From the NCBI RefSeq assembly GCF_052056295.1, contig NZ_CP182493.1:992001-1056000 (forward strand): DNA of 64,000 bases, in the 5' to 3' direction. The notes under the pieces were generated by a model that was not told the DNA's origin, searched no databases, and saw only the letters and a list, made by a program, of their open reading frames with translations. Below are positions 8,021 to 16,221 of this stretch, one piece after another; the first letter of the stretch is position 1, and every line of letters begins with the position of its first letter. Both the position numbers and the translations under genes were made by a program. The stretch is from Catenovulum sp052056295. Lineage in GTDB: Bacteria; Pseudomonadota; Gammaproteobacteria; Enterobacterales; Alteromonadaceae.

Positions 8021-9469
8021 TTATACCTCAACTGCTAGGTTGGCGAGTTCGAGGTCAATTACGTTTTGTACCATGCCCACACAGGTACCACAGCTTGAAC
8101 TTGCACGTGTTTTAGCTTTAATCGCCTCAACTGTATCACAACCGTCGCGCACAGCTTCCGCAATTGTGCCTTTAGTAACCATGTTACATAAACAGACGAA
8201 GCTAGAATCAGCCATATTGAGTGCAGGGTTAACCGGCTCGCCTTGCAACATAGGTACAATAAGCGATTCTGGGGTGTCTTCCAGCTCTAGCTGTTGCAGG
8301 TGATATTGGAGTAAATTGTCATATTCAGAAGTATCGCCAATTAACACTGCACCAATAAGGTGCTTCTGCTCAGCATCCGTTACCACTTTCTTATATATGC
8401 CCTCTGCAGGGTTTTCATAACAGAAGGTCACTGAATTTGGCGTACGCGCATGTGCATCACCAATTGAGCCAACGGCAACACCCATTAATTTCAATTTGGT
8501 GCTCATATCCGCACCGGCAAAAGTGAAATCGCCGCCGATAATATGTGATACTGCCGCTCGCGCCATAGTATAACCAGGTGAAACTAAACCAAAAATACGG
8601 TTTTGCCATAAAGCACATTCACCAATTGCGTAAATGTCTGGCTCTGACGTTTGACAATTGTCATTGATAACAATACCACCACGCTCACCAATTTGAATGT
8701 CAAAGTCACGTGCTAGTTGGTCTTGCGGGCGAATACCAGCAGAAAACAATACTAAGTCAGTTTCTAAAATAGAGCCGTCGGCAAATTCAAGTTTATGCAC
8801 ACAAGTATCACCATCAACGATTTGTTTGGTAGCTTTTTCAGTGTGTACTTCTACACCTAGCTCTTCAATTTTAGCTTTAAGTGCACGGCCACCACCAATA
8901 TCTATTTGGGTTGGCATTAACTGAGGTGCAAATTCTATTACGTGGGTTTTTAAGCCTAACTGTTTTAGTGCATTAGCTGCTTCTAAACCGAGCAAACCAC
9001 CACCAACAACTAAACCGACTTTGCATTTTTCCGCTGCGGCTTTAATGTCATCTAAATCTTCAATTGTGCGGTAAACAAAACAGTTTTCGCGCTCTTTACC
9101 CGGAATTGGAGGAACAAAAGGGAAAGAGCCAGTGGCTAAAATTAATTTGTCGTATTCAAGCACCATACCTTGTTCGGTAGTAACCTTTTTATTGCTTTTA
9201 TCTATATTGGTTACTTTACTGTTTGTGAAAAAATTCACACCGACAGATTTGTAGTAAGCTTCTGATGTTAAAGATAAATCTTCGGCACTTTTACCGGCAA
9301 AATACTCAGATAAATGCACTCGGTCGTACGCTAATCTTGGCTCAGCTGACAATACGAAAATTTCATATTCTTGTTCAGTTTGATTAACTAATTGATCGAC
9401 AAAATGATGACCAACCATGCCGTTACCAACAATAACGACACGTTGTTTAGAAGTTTGTTGAGTTGTCAA
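8021..9469 (-). CDS. Nitrate reductase electron-transfer subunit (FAD, [2Fe-2S]; NasC/NirB N-terminal-like)
   Basis: About 482 residues. It probably passes electrons from NAD(P)H to NasA. It has an FAD motif (VIVGNGMVGHHFVDQL), an NAD(P) motif (VGLVVGGGLLGLEAANAL), and a C-terminal BFD-like [2Fe-2S] domain (CLCNMVTKGTIAEAV ... SSSCGTCVG). It ends there, with no siroheme domain, so it matches the small NADH-binding subunits of two-component assimilatory nitrate reductases and not full NirB. The start is TTG 9469, chosen because GGAGGAGAG lies four bases upstream and no early ATG exists. It is a paralogue of the N-terminal part of nirB at 1-512. It lies downstream of nrtC, with a hairpin in between. 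Confidence 0.85.
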   Translation of the reverse strand: MTTQQTSKQRVVIVGNGMVGHHFVDQLVNQTEQEYEIFVLSAEPRLAYDRVHLSEYFAGKSAEDLSLTSEAYYKSVGVNFFTNSKVTNIDKSNKKVTTEQGMVLEYDKLILATGSFPFVPPIPGKERENCFVYRTIEDLDDIKAAAEKCKVGLVVGGGLLGLEAANALKQLGLKTHVIEFAPQLMPTQIDIGGGRALKAKIEELGVEVHTEKATKQIVDGDTCVHKLEFADGSILETDLVLFSAGIRPQDQLARDFDIQIGERGGIVINDNCQTSEPDIYAIGECALWQNRIFGLVSPGYTMARAAVSHIIGGDFTFAGADMSTKLKLMGVAVGSIGDAHARTPNSVTFCYENPAEGIYKKVVTDAEQKHLIGAVLIGDTSEYDNLLQYHLQQLELEDTPESLIVPMLQGEPVNPALNMADSSFVCLCNMVTKGTIAEAVRDGCDTVEAIKAKTRASSSCGTCVGMVQNVIDLELANLAVEV

Positions 9470-9500
9470 AATACTCTCCTCCAACCTGCTTATAAAAAGC

Positions 9501-9525
9501 AAAAAAGCCGACAAAGCGGCTTTTT
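9501..9525 (-). terminator. Internal terminator/attenuator between nrtC and the flavoprotein gene
   Basis: AAAAAGCCG-CTTTGT-CGGCTTTTT forms a nine-base stem with a six-base loop and a run of Ts on the minus strand. It sits 35 bp after nrtC and about 30 bp before the TTG start of the flavoprotein gene, so it can lower expression of the distal gene. Confidence 0.65.
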
Positions 9526-9559
9526 ATTACCCACAGTGATAGGAGAAGTTTAGCAGGAA

Positions 9560-10411
9560 CTATGCCACTTCTTTACCTTTTTTCTCTGTAGTGGCTTTTT
9601 TAGTTGCAACACTTTCAACTTTCTTTTGTTTTTCATATAAGAAAGTTAATACTTCATGGCGATAATGGTTGTATTGTGGATTATCAGCTAAAGCTAAACG
9701 CTCACGTGGTCTTTCTAAGTCAATTTTTAGAATTTCCCCAACTGTTGCAGCCGGACCATTAGTCATCATCACAATGCGATCTGATAACAATACTGCTTCG
9801 TCGACATCATGAGTGATCATGATAACTGTATTGCCTAACTCTTGATGAATCTCCATCAATGAATCTTGTAAGTGAGCGCGAGTCAATGCGTCCAATGCAC
9901 CAAACGGCTCATCCATTAACAATACTTTAGGTTGCATAGCTAACGCGCGGGCAATACCAACGCGCTGTTTCATACCACCAGAAATTTCATCAGGGCGTTT
10001 GTGCGCAGCGTGAGTCATATGAACAAGTTCAAGATTATGGTTTACCCAATCTTTCATCTCTTGTTTGCTCATTTTTCCTTTGAATACCTGTTTAACGGCT
10101 AATTCAACATTTTCATATGCAGATAACCAAGGTAATAAAGAGTGGTTTTGGAATACAACTGCACGCTCTGGGCCTGGTTCATTTACTTCTTTGTTGTCTA
10201 GTAATACACCGCCAGTGGTTGCTTGGTATAAACCTGCGACAATGTTAAGTACAGTTGATTTACCACAACCTGAGTGACCAATCAGTGAAACAAATTCACC
10301 TTTGGCAATTTTGAGGTCGACTTCTTGTAGAGCACAAAATGGCCCTTTTGGTGTTGGAAATTCGATACCGACTTTTGTTAGTTCTAAGTGTTTTGCATCT
10401 AAATCAATCAT
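9560..10411 (-). CDS. nrtC: Nitrate/nitrite ABC transporter, ATP-binding protein
   Basis: About 283 residues. It supplies energy for nitrate import by hydrolysing ATP on the inner face of the membrane. Walker A is GHSGCGKST, the signature is ISGGMKQRVGIARALAMQP, Walker B is VLLMDEPFGALDALTR, and the switch His is in MITHDVDEAVLL. It is a single ATPase domain like NrtD/TauB, without the NrtA-like C-terminal domain of cyanobacterial NrtC, so the symbol follows usual proteobacterial naming. The start is the ATG at 10411 (GGAG eight bases upstream), not the TTG 12 codons earlier. The C-terminal tail is Lys-rich (KKATTEKKGKE). It follows nrtB by about 80 bp. Confidence 0.92.
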   Translation of the reverse strand: MIDLDAKHLELTKVGIEFPTPKGPFCALQEVDLKIAKGEFVSLIGHSGCGKSTVLNIVAGLYQATTGGVLLDNKEVNEPGPERAVVFQNHSLLPWLSAYENVELAVKQVFKGKMSKQEMKDWVNHNLELVHMTHAAHKRPDEISGGMKQRVGIARALAMQPKVLLMDEPFGALDALTRAHLQDSLMEIHQELGNTVIMITHDVDEAVLLSDRIVMMTNGPAATVGEILKIDLERPRERLALADNPQYNHYRHEVLTFLYEKQKKVESVATKKATTEKKGKEVA

Positions 10412-10463
10412 TGTTCTTGCTCCAAAATCTGTTTTTATAAAATTCAATATCTGTGTTGTTAGT

Positions 10464-10513
10464 GTTTATCTAAGAACCGCATTTCTAATGTTTATCTAAG
10501 AACTGCGTTCTTA
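10464..10513. repeat. Imperfect 26-bp tandem duplication at the end of nrtB
   Basis: GTTTATCTAAGAACCGCATT at 10464 is repeated with two changes at 10490. The second copy contains the last codons and stop of nrtB; the first lies just beyond, in the gap before nrtC. It looks like a small slippage duplication. Confidence 0.7.
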
Positions 10514-11493
10514 TCCCAACTAACAAACTTTTGAACCATCAACATAATGCGGTCGAGCAAGAAGCCAATTACACCTATCACTAATACCGCAACCATAATT
10601 CGAGCTAACGAATCAGAGCTACCATTTTGGAATTCATCCCAAACGAATTTCCCTAAGCCTGGGTTTTGCGCCAGCATTTCTGCTGCGATTAATACCATCC
10701 AACCTATACCGAGTGATAAACGCAAACCTGTGAAGATCATTGGAATAGATGAAGGTAAAACAATTTTAAATACATGGTCTAACTTGTTTAGGCGTAATAC
10801 GCGGCTAACGTTAACTAAGTCAGAGCTGATGTTTGATACACCAACAGCCGTATTAATAAGAGTTGGCCATAAACAACATAATGTAACTGTGAACGCTGAA
10901 GTTAAAAACGATTTTGAAAACATTGGGTCGTCAGTTACATAAACTGCACTCACCACCATAGTTACAAGCGGCAACCATGCTAATGGTGATACAGGTTTAA
11001 AAATCTGGATTAAAGGGTTAATTGCTGCGTAAGCTTTTTCGCTTAAACCACACAAGATACCAATTGGCACTGCGATAACTGAAGCAATTAAGAAACCTAT
11101 CATAACCGTATATAAACTGGTCCATATTTGGTCAAAGAAAGTTGGTTTGCCTGTATAAGGGCGAATTTTTGGCTCGTAGTTAGGATCCACTTTCATGCGA
11201 GCTTCGTTTCTTTCATGTTGACGCTCGTAGAATTTTTCAGCTTTTTCACGTTCAGTAAAGTGCTCGCCAACTAAAGTGGTTGTTTGCTCGTATACTTGAG
11301 CAGGGCCAGGAAATTGACCTAATGAAGTGTCGATGTTTTTAGCCGTTGCACTCCATAATAGTAAAAATACAATCAAACCGATAAAAGGTAATAACATCGC
11401 CATGACGATTTGTTTGCTTTTTTCATTACCAAAACTGCTAATGGTCTTTTTAAGCTCTAGCACGCTTACTTTGTTCATGGTTGCTTCTTTCAT
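10492..11493 (-). CDS. nrtB: Nitrate ABC transporter permease
   Basis: 333 residues. It forms the membrane channel of the nitrate transporter. Hydrophobic helices include VMAMLLPFIGLIVFLLLWSA near the N terminus and VMIGFLIASVIAVPIGILCGL. The inner-membrane EAA-type loop can be seen around LRLNKLDHVFKIVLPSSIPMIFTGLRLSLGIGW. There is a charged insertion of about 60 residues after the first helix (EHFTEREKAEKFYERQHERNE), probably periplasmic. The start ATG 11493 has GGAGA just upstream. It lies 70 bp after nrtA and 80 bp before nrtC, all in one transcript. Confidence 0.92.
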   Translation of the reverse strand: MKEATMNKVSVLELKKTISSFGNEKSKQIVMAMLLPFIGLIVFLLLWSATAKNIDTSLGQFPGPAQVYEQTTTLVGEHFTEREKAEKFYERQHERNEARMKVDPNYEPKIRPYTGKPTFFDQIWTSLYTVMIGFLIASVIAVPIGILCGLSEKAYAAINPLIQIFKPVSPLAWLPLVTMVVSAVYVTDDPMFSKSFLTSAFTVTLCCLWPTLINTAVGVSNISSDLVNVSRVLRLNKLDHVFKIVLPSSIPMIFTGLRLSLGIGWMVLIAAEMLAQNPGLGKFVWDEFQNGSSDSLARIMVAVLVIGVIGFLLDRIMLMVQKFVSWDKNAVLR

Positions 11494-11562
11494 AATGTCT
11501 CCTACTAACTACGCTGTTTGGTTGGCGGCGACAACTCTGCCACCGCCTAATCTAGAGAGCGA

Positions 11563-12951
11563 TTAAAGTTTAGTGTCGCCTTTCAAACCAATTTTGAATT
11601 TCTCAAGATATGCATTTGGTTTAGTACCGTCATACACAACATTGTCGATAAATTCTTTTTGTGGTGGTTTGAAGCCTGTTTCAGTTTTAAAGTTAGGGAA
11701 GTCTTTCGCATTTGCTTTACCTTCTTTAATCAATGCTTGAGCAGCGATTGAATAAATGTCAGGACGGTAAACTTTTTTCGCGATATCCATGTACCAGCTA
11801 TCAGATTTAGCATCTTCGATTTGACCCCAACGACGCATTTGCGTTAAGTACCAAATTGCATCTGAGTAGTAAGGATAAGTTGCGTTGTAACGGAAGAATA
11901 CGTTGAAGTCAGGAACATCACGTTTGTCACCTTTCTCGTATTCAAAAGTACCTGTCATAGAGTTAGCAATTACGTCGTAATCAGCACCAACATATTGGCT
12001 CTTAGACAAGATTTTTACCGCTTCAGGACGGTTAGCATTGTTGTTTGCATCTAACCACATTGCTGCACGGATCATAGCTTTTACTACACGTACATGAGTG
12101 TTCGGATTTTTTTCAGCCCAAGTTTTTGATACACCAAATACTTTTTCAGGGTTGTCTTTCCAAATTTCGTAGTCGGTAATAACTGGTACACCGATACCTT
12201 TAAATACAGCTTGTTGGTTCCATGGCTCACCTACACAGTAACCATAAATAGTACCCGCTTCTAAAGTAGCTGGCATTTGAGGTGGTGGTGTTACACTTAA
12301 TAGTGCTTCAGCTTGAATGTTACCGCTTGTGTCACCTTTGTGTGGTGCATAATAACCCGGGTGAATACCACCAGCTGCTAACCAATAACGTAACTCGTAG
12401 TTATGGGTAGATACTGGGAATACCATACCCATGTTGAATGGTTTACCTTGTGAACGGTATTTATCAACAACTGGTTTTAAGTAGTCAGCTTTGATTGGAT
12501 GAACTGGTTTGCCATTCTCATGAGGAATGTTTTTCTTCATCTCTTTCCAGATATCGTTAGATACTGTAATACCGTTACCATTTAAGTCCATGCTGAACGC
12601 GGTAATGATGTCTGCTTTAGTACCAAAACCTATAGTTGCACCTAGAGGCTGACCCGCCAACATATGTGCACCATCTAACTGACCGTCAATTACACGGTCT
12701 AATAAAACTTTCCAGTTTGCTTGAGCTTCTAGAGTTACATACAAACCTTCGTCTTCGAAGTAACCTTTTTCATAAGCAATCGCTAAAGGCGCCATATCGG
12801 TTAATTTAATGAAACCGAATTTTAATTCTTCTTTCTCTGGCCAACCCACATCAGCTGCATTTGCTTGTGCACTGAATAAAGTTGCAGCAATCGACACTGA
12901 TGCTGCCAAAGTTTTGATACTAGCTTTAATAACAGACGTATTAAATTTCAT
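11563..12951 (-). CDS. nrtA: Nitrate ABC transporter, periplasmic substrate-binding protein
   Basis: About 462 residues. It captures nitrate in the periplasm and hands it to NrtB. The N terminus is a Sec signal peptide ending AQANA near residue 32, with no lipobox, unlike cyanobacterial NrtA. Family motifs include LKFGFIKLTDMAPLAIAYE, LDGAHMLAGQPLGATIG and GYCVGEPWNQQAV. The signal peptide argues against the cytoplasmic sensor NasS. ATG 12951 is chosen over a TTG four codons earlier because GGAGA lies seven bases upstream. It is the first gene of the nrt operon, behind a leader with a terminator and a sigma-54-like promoter. Confidence 0.93.
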   Translation of the reverse strand: MKFNTSVIKASIKTLAASVSIAATLFSAQANAADVGWPEKEELKFGFIKLTDMAPLAIAYEKGYFEDEGLYVTLEAQANWKVLLDRVIDGQLDGAHMLAGQPLGATIGFGTKADIITAFSMDLNGNGITVSNDIWKEMKKNIPHENGKPVHPIKADYLKPVVDKYRSQGKPFNMGMVFPVSTHNYELRYWLAAGGIHPGYYAPHKGDTSGNIQAEALLSVTPPPQMPATLEAGTIYGYCVGEPWNQQAVFKGIGVPVITDYEIWKDNPEKVFGVSKTWAEKNPNTHVRVVKAMIRAAMWLDANNNANRPEAVKILSKSQYVGADYDVIANSMTGTFEYEKGDKRDVPDFNVFFRYNATYPYYSDAIWYLTQMRRWGQIEDAKSDSWYMDIAKKVYRPDIYSIAAQALIKEGKANAKDFPNFKTETGFKPPQKEFIDNVVYDGTKPNAYLEKFKIGLKGDTKL

Positions 12952-12972
12952 GTATATCTCCAAAAATTTCCC

Positions 12973-13022
12973 AAAAAAAAACCCACTCCTGCTCAGCCTT
13001 AAAAAAGCTTCGCGGGAGTGGG
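12973..13022 (-). terminator. Leader terminator just upstream of nrtA
   Basis: On the minus strand CCCACTCC (complement of 13015-13022) pairs with GGAGTGGG (complement of 12982-12989) and is followed by nine Ts. The U-run ends about 20 bases before the nrtA start codon. A terminator inside the untranslated leader implies regulated read-through. Confidence 0.85.
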
Positions 13023-13093
13023 CTTCATCGCCAAATCAAATTGTTAGCTAAGTAAACATAAACACGACTTTGTGTATGGTTTAGCTTAACTAG

Positions 13094-13117
13094 TGAATTT
13101 GCTGTTGTGCAAATTCA
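13094..13117 (-). promoter_or_regulatory. Leader hairpin with hexaloop (candidate ANTAR-binding stem)
   Basis: In the minus-strand RNA, UGAAUUUGC pairs perfectly with GCAAAUUCA around the six-base loop ACAACA. It lies between the promoter and the leader terminator. A second small stem (GGC-GATGAA-GCC) directly abuts and partly overlaps the terminator's first arm. The layout matches ANTAR leaders, but the loops lack the full A1/G4 pair. Confidence 0.5.
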
Positions 13118-13143
13118 GTTTTAATCAAACACGAACCTATAAA

Positions 13144-13159
13144 TACAATTGCTGTGCCA
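13144..13159 (-). promoter_or_regulatory. Sigma-54-like promoter of the nrt operon
   Basis: The minus strand reads TGGCACAGCAATTGTA: a perfect -24 box (TGGCAC), correct spacing, and a -12 box TTGTA against the consensus TTGCA. Transcription would start near 13132, leaving a leader of about 180 nt. A GCAC/GTGC dyad with six-base spacing at about 13245-13262 could be a degenerate enhancer site. Confidence 0.6.
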
Positions 13160-13403
13160 AAAATAAAAAAACATTTAAAATCAGACCACTAAAACAAAAA
13201 TCAGTATTTATGGTATTTCAAAATCACTGACTATCCCTAAAACGGTGCACCGTTTAGTGCCATTTTTACCAAATTAACTTAAATCAATTTTTATTTGTAA
13301 ATAGATGCAACCTTTTAGCCCTTTTGTTCGTTACTGAGTGATTAATGGTCTAAAGTTTAATGGCCAAATGAATTAAAATATGTATGAAAAAATGAGGCGT
13401 GGC

Positions 13404-15596
13404 ATGAAGAGCAATTGGTTATTAGCAACTACTATAATGACAGCGCTACAACTTGGCGCTTGTGGCGGGCAAGATGTGCAAATTGATATAGACACAGATG
13501 AGCAGCCTAAAGATGAAGAGCTCACTAACAATGCGCAACAAAATATTTTATTAATAATATCAGACGATCAAGGTTTAGACGCCTCAACACAATACGACTA
13601 TTCAACAGATTTACCGGCCACACCGACGCTCGATGCACTAGCAGACAAGGGCTTGACCTTTGATAATGCTTGGGTGACACCCGCTTGTACCACAACGCGT
13701 GCCGCCATTATTACCGGTAAACACGGGCATAACTCAGGCGTTACTTATGTGCCAGCGCCTCTTTCTAGTGCACACACCAGCATTCAACAACATTTGGCCA
13801 ATTCAACAGCGTCCATAAATTATGTATCCGGCGTATTTGGCAAATGGCATTTAGGCGGTGGTAACCCAGATGCAAATCACCCTAACGATATGGGTATCAA
13901 TTATTATGCAGGCAATTTATCTAACCCAGAAGATTATTATAACTGGACCCTAACCATTAACGGTGTGCAGTCACAATCAACCGAATACCATACAAGTAAA
14001 ATTACCGATTTAGCCATAGACTGGATTAATGGACAAACTAATCCTTGGTTTGCTTGGGTCGCTTATTCTGCGCCGCACTCTCCTTTTCATTTACCACCCA
14101 CCAACTTGCACAATCGTACAGATTTGACTGGCACCCAGGATGATATCGACAATAATAAACGTGATTATTTTCTTGCCGCGATAGAAGCAATGGACAGCGA
14201 AATTGGTCGCTTGATAAATTCAATGGATGAACAAACTAAAGCCAACACCACAATTATATTTATTGGTGACAACGGTTCGCCTAAAGCTGTCATTGACCAA
14301 GACTATTATAGAGTAAGCCATGCTAAAGGCACTTTATATCAAGGTGGTATTGCCGTACCTATGGTAGTTTCCGGTGCAGCGGTAACACGCCAAGGTGAAC
14401 GGGAAGATGCATTAATAGAAGGTGTAGATTTGTTTGCCACCATAGCAGAGCTTGCAGGCAATACAGCAACACAAATAAATGACAGTACAAGTTTTGCTGC
14501 TTTATTAAGCCATAGTGATACAGCGCAAGATGCGTATGCTTTTTCAGAATTTGAATCAGACGATGTGACAGGTTGGACTGTGCGCAACCAAACGCACAAA
14601 TTGGTGCAACTTGAAGATGGTAGCCAACAGCTATTTAGCCTTACCGACAACTTTAAAGAAACGAACAACCTCATTGACAACCCAAGTGCAGATGACCAAG
14701 CGGCGCTAACCCAGTTGCAAAATTACGCCAATCAAATGTTAGGTGATGATAGTTCAGTTATTGATATCACAGATGCGATTTTAACTAAGCAAACCGCCAA
14801 CTGCGCTGATTATGTTGCTGGTTACACTTCAAACGTTACTGACATTAATAACAACAAAAATTTCGCGGGTGACCTAACCATAACTGTATCGGGCAACACT
14901 TGTATTTTTGCCACCAATGCAATACCAAACCATGACTTTAACGACGGTGGCAATAGTTTTCCAAACGACGTATCAGAACAAAATGACCAATTCAGCGTGA
15001 CTACATCGCCGACTTTTGCAGCAGAAACAACCGCGTTAAGCCTGCAAATTGATAACGCTATTTTATTAAACGGTGTTAAAGTCGATTTACTTGCTGCGGG
15101 TTGTTATGGCATAGGCAATGGCAAAATTGGCTGTAATGATGACAGCCAGCCTTGGCGCTATGACCCTATGCATATTGCAAATGGCTTTCAGGTAGACAGC
15201 CATAATGCTCATGCACAACCTGATGGCACCTATCATTACCATGGCTCACCTTTTGCCCTATTTGATGAAAAAGGAGATGTCGCCTCACCTGTGATTGGTT
15301 TTGCTGCTGATGGCTTTCCAATTTTCGGTTCTTACTTTGACGACAATGGGGTAATTCGCAAAGCTTTATCAAGTTATCAACTAAAACAAGGCAGCCGCCC
15401 CACTGGTGATGCTAACCCAGGTGGCGATTATGATGGTGCCTTTAGAGATGACTATGAGTTTGTGCAAGGCGCTGGTGATTTAGATGAGTGCAATGGCATG
15501 ACAATTAATGGTGTATACGGTTATTACATTACCGATAATTACCCATATGTGCTCGCCTGTTTCAAAGGCACACCTGACCAGAGTTTTTATAAGTGA
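13404..15596 (+). CDS. Lipoprotein sulfatase fused to a YHYH domain
   Basis: About 730 residues. The N terminus is a lipoprotein signal with lipobox LGAC, so it is likely membrane-anchored on the periplasmic side or outer surface. Residues about 45-450 form a type I sulfatase: metal-binding ISDDQG, the formylglycine region PACTTTRAAIITGKHG, KWHLGGG, and GDNGSPK. The third residue of the CxPxR-type motif is Thr where Pro or Ala is usual. Residues about 480-730 match the YHYH domain (DGTYHYHGSP, VIGFAADGFPIFG, GGDYDGAF). Start 13404 is chosen for its GAGG site; ATGs at 13380 and 13392 are in frame. The substrate is unknown. It is divergent from nrtA. Confidence 0.85.
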   Translation: MKSNWLLATTIMTALQLGACGGQDVQIDIDTDEQPKDEELTNNAQQNILLIISDDQGLDASTQYDYSTDLPATPTLDALADKGLTFDNAWVTPACTTTRAAIITGKHGHNSGVTYVPAPLSSAHTSIQQHLANSTASINYVSGVFGKWHLGGGNPDANHPNDMGINYYAGNLSNPEDYYNWTLTINGVQSQSTEYHTSKITDLAIDWINGQTNPWFAWVAYSAPHSPFHLPPTNLHNRTDLTGTQDDIDNNKRDYFLAAIEAMDSEIGRLINSMDEQTKANTTIIFIGDNGSPKAVIDQDYYRVSHAKGTLYQGGIAVPMVVSGAAVTRQGEREDALIEGVDLFATIAELAGNTATQINDSTSFAALLSHSDTAQDAYAFSEFESDDVTGWTVRNQTHKLVQLEDGSQQLFSLTDNFKETNNLIDNPSADDQAALTQLQNYANQMLGDDSSVIDITDAILTKQTANCADYVAGYTSNVTDINNNKNFAGDLTITVSGNTCIFATNAIPNHDFNDGGNSFPNDVSEQNDQFSVTTSPTFAAETTALSLQIDNAILLNGVKVDLLAAGCYGIGNGKIGCNDDSQPWRYDPMHIANGFQVDSHNAHAQPDGTYHYHGSPFALFDEKGDVASPVIGFAADGFPIFGSYFDDNGVIRKALSSYQLKQGSRPTGDANPGGDYDGAFRDDYEFVQGAGDLDECNGMTINGVYGYYITDNYPYVLACFKGTPDQSFYK

Positions 15597-15604
15597 TGTC
15601 CGGT

Positions 15605-15640
15605 CGGCTATATTGCGGTTAGTTTGGTGCAATATAGCCG
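15605..15640 (+). terminator. Hairpin after the sulfatase gene
   Basis: CGGCTATATTGC pairs perfectly with GCAATATAGCCG around a 12-base loop, starting eight bases after the stop codon. There is no clear U-run, so it may be a terminator or an RNA 3'-end stabiliser. Confidence 0.55.
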
Positions 15641-15664
15641 CTGCTGGTTTAGTGCTTTATGTCC

Positions 15665-15779
15665 AAGATAGTCTATGGAGAATTGCTCACAAAAGCGCTG
15701 CAAGTACATCCTTGTAGCGCTCGCACAAAACGTCCCTGTTTTGTGAAGTTTTGTTCGCAACCCATCCATACACTATCTT
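15665..15779. repeat. Palindromic three-hairpin element, copy 3
   Basis: Ends AAGATAGT... and ...ACTATCTT pair. Inside, AGCGCTGCAAG pairs with CTTGTAGCGCT, and CAAAAC-GTCCCT-GTTTTG forms the second hairpin. It is followed by GAAGTTTT as in the other copies. It lies in the 625-bp gap 15597-16221. Confidence 0.8.
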
Positions 15780-15841
15780 TCAGCACTTGATCGCTTTGGA
15801 CATTGGCAGTCATTCACAATATCAGCAGCAGCTCCATTCCT

Positions 15842-15952
15842 AAAAGCACTAGAGCAATAACTAAGAGCAAAATTTCTTTTTCAGGGATGAAAAAGCGAAG
15901 CGTACATGGAAGTATTTACAGCGGTTTTGCGATAGTTATGCTCTAGTGCTTT
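15842..15952. repeat. Palindromic three-hairpin element, copy 4
   Basis: Ends AAAAGCACTAGAGC... and ...GCTCTAGTGCTTT pair over a long arm. The inner hairpins are CTTTTTC-AGGGAT-GAAAAAG and GTACATGGAAGTATTTAC. It has the same architecture as the others, and its arms match those of copy 8 at 28398. A further arm-like fragment (about 15953-16030) follows. Confidence 0.75.
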
Positions 15953-16221
15953 GAGCATATTGCACACTAGGTCTAGCGCTTTTGCGAGCAACTCTCCATT
16001 CACTAGCTTGGCTATGTTGCACCAAACTTGCAGCGCGAACCTCATCAACCCCGTATCTAGATTCAAACAAAGAACCAAGCTGAACAAAAAACCAACAGGG
16101 AAAACGTTTTACTTAATTAACAAAAACAGCTAAGATCACATCGCTATCTGCAAACAAATTCGTTACACTGGCAAAATCCAGTGGAAGTAAACAAAGACTA
16201 ACGGAAAAACGGTACTAGACT

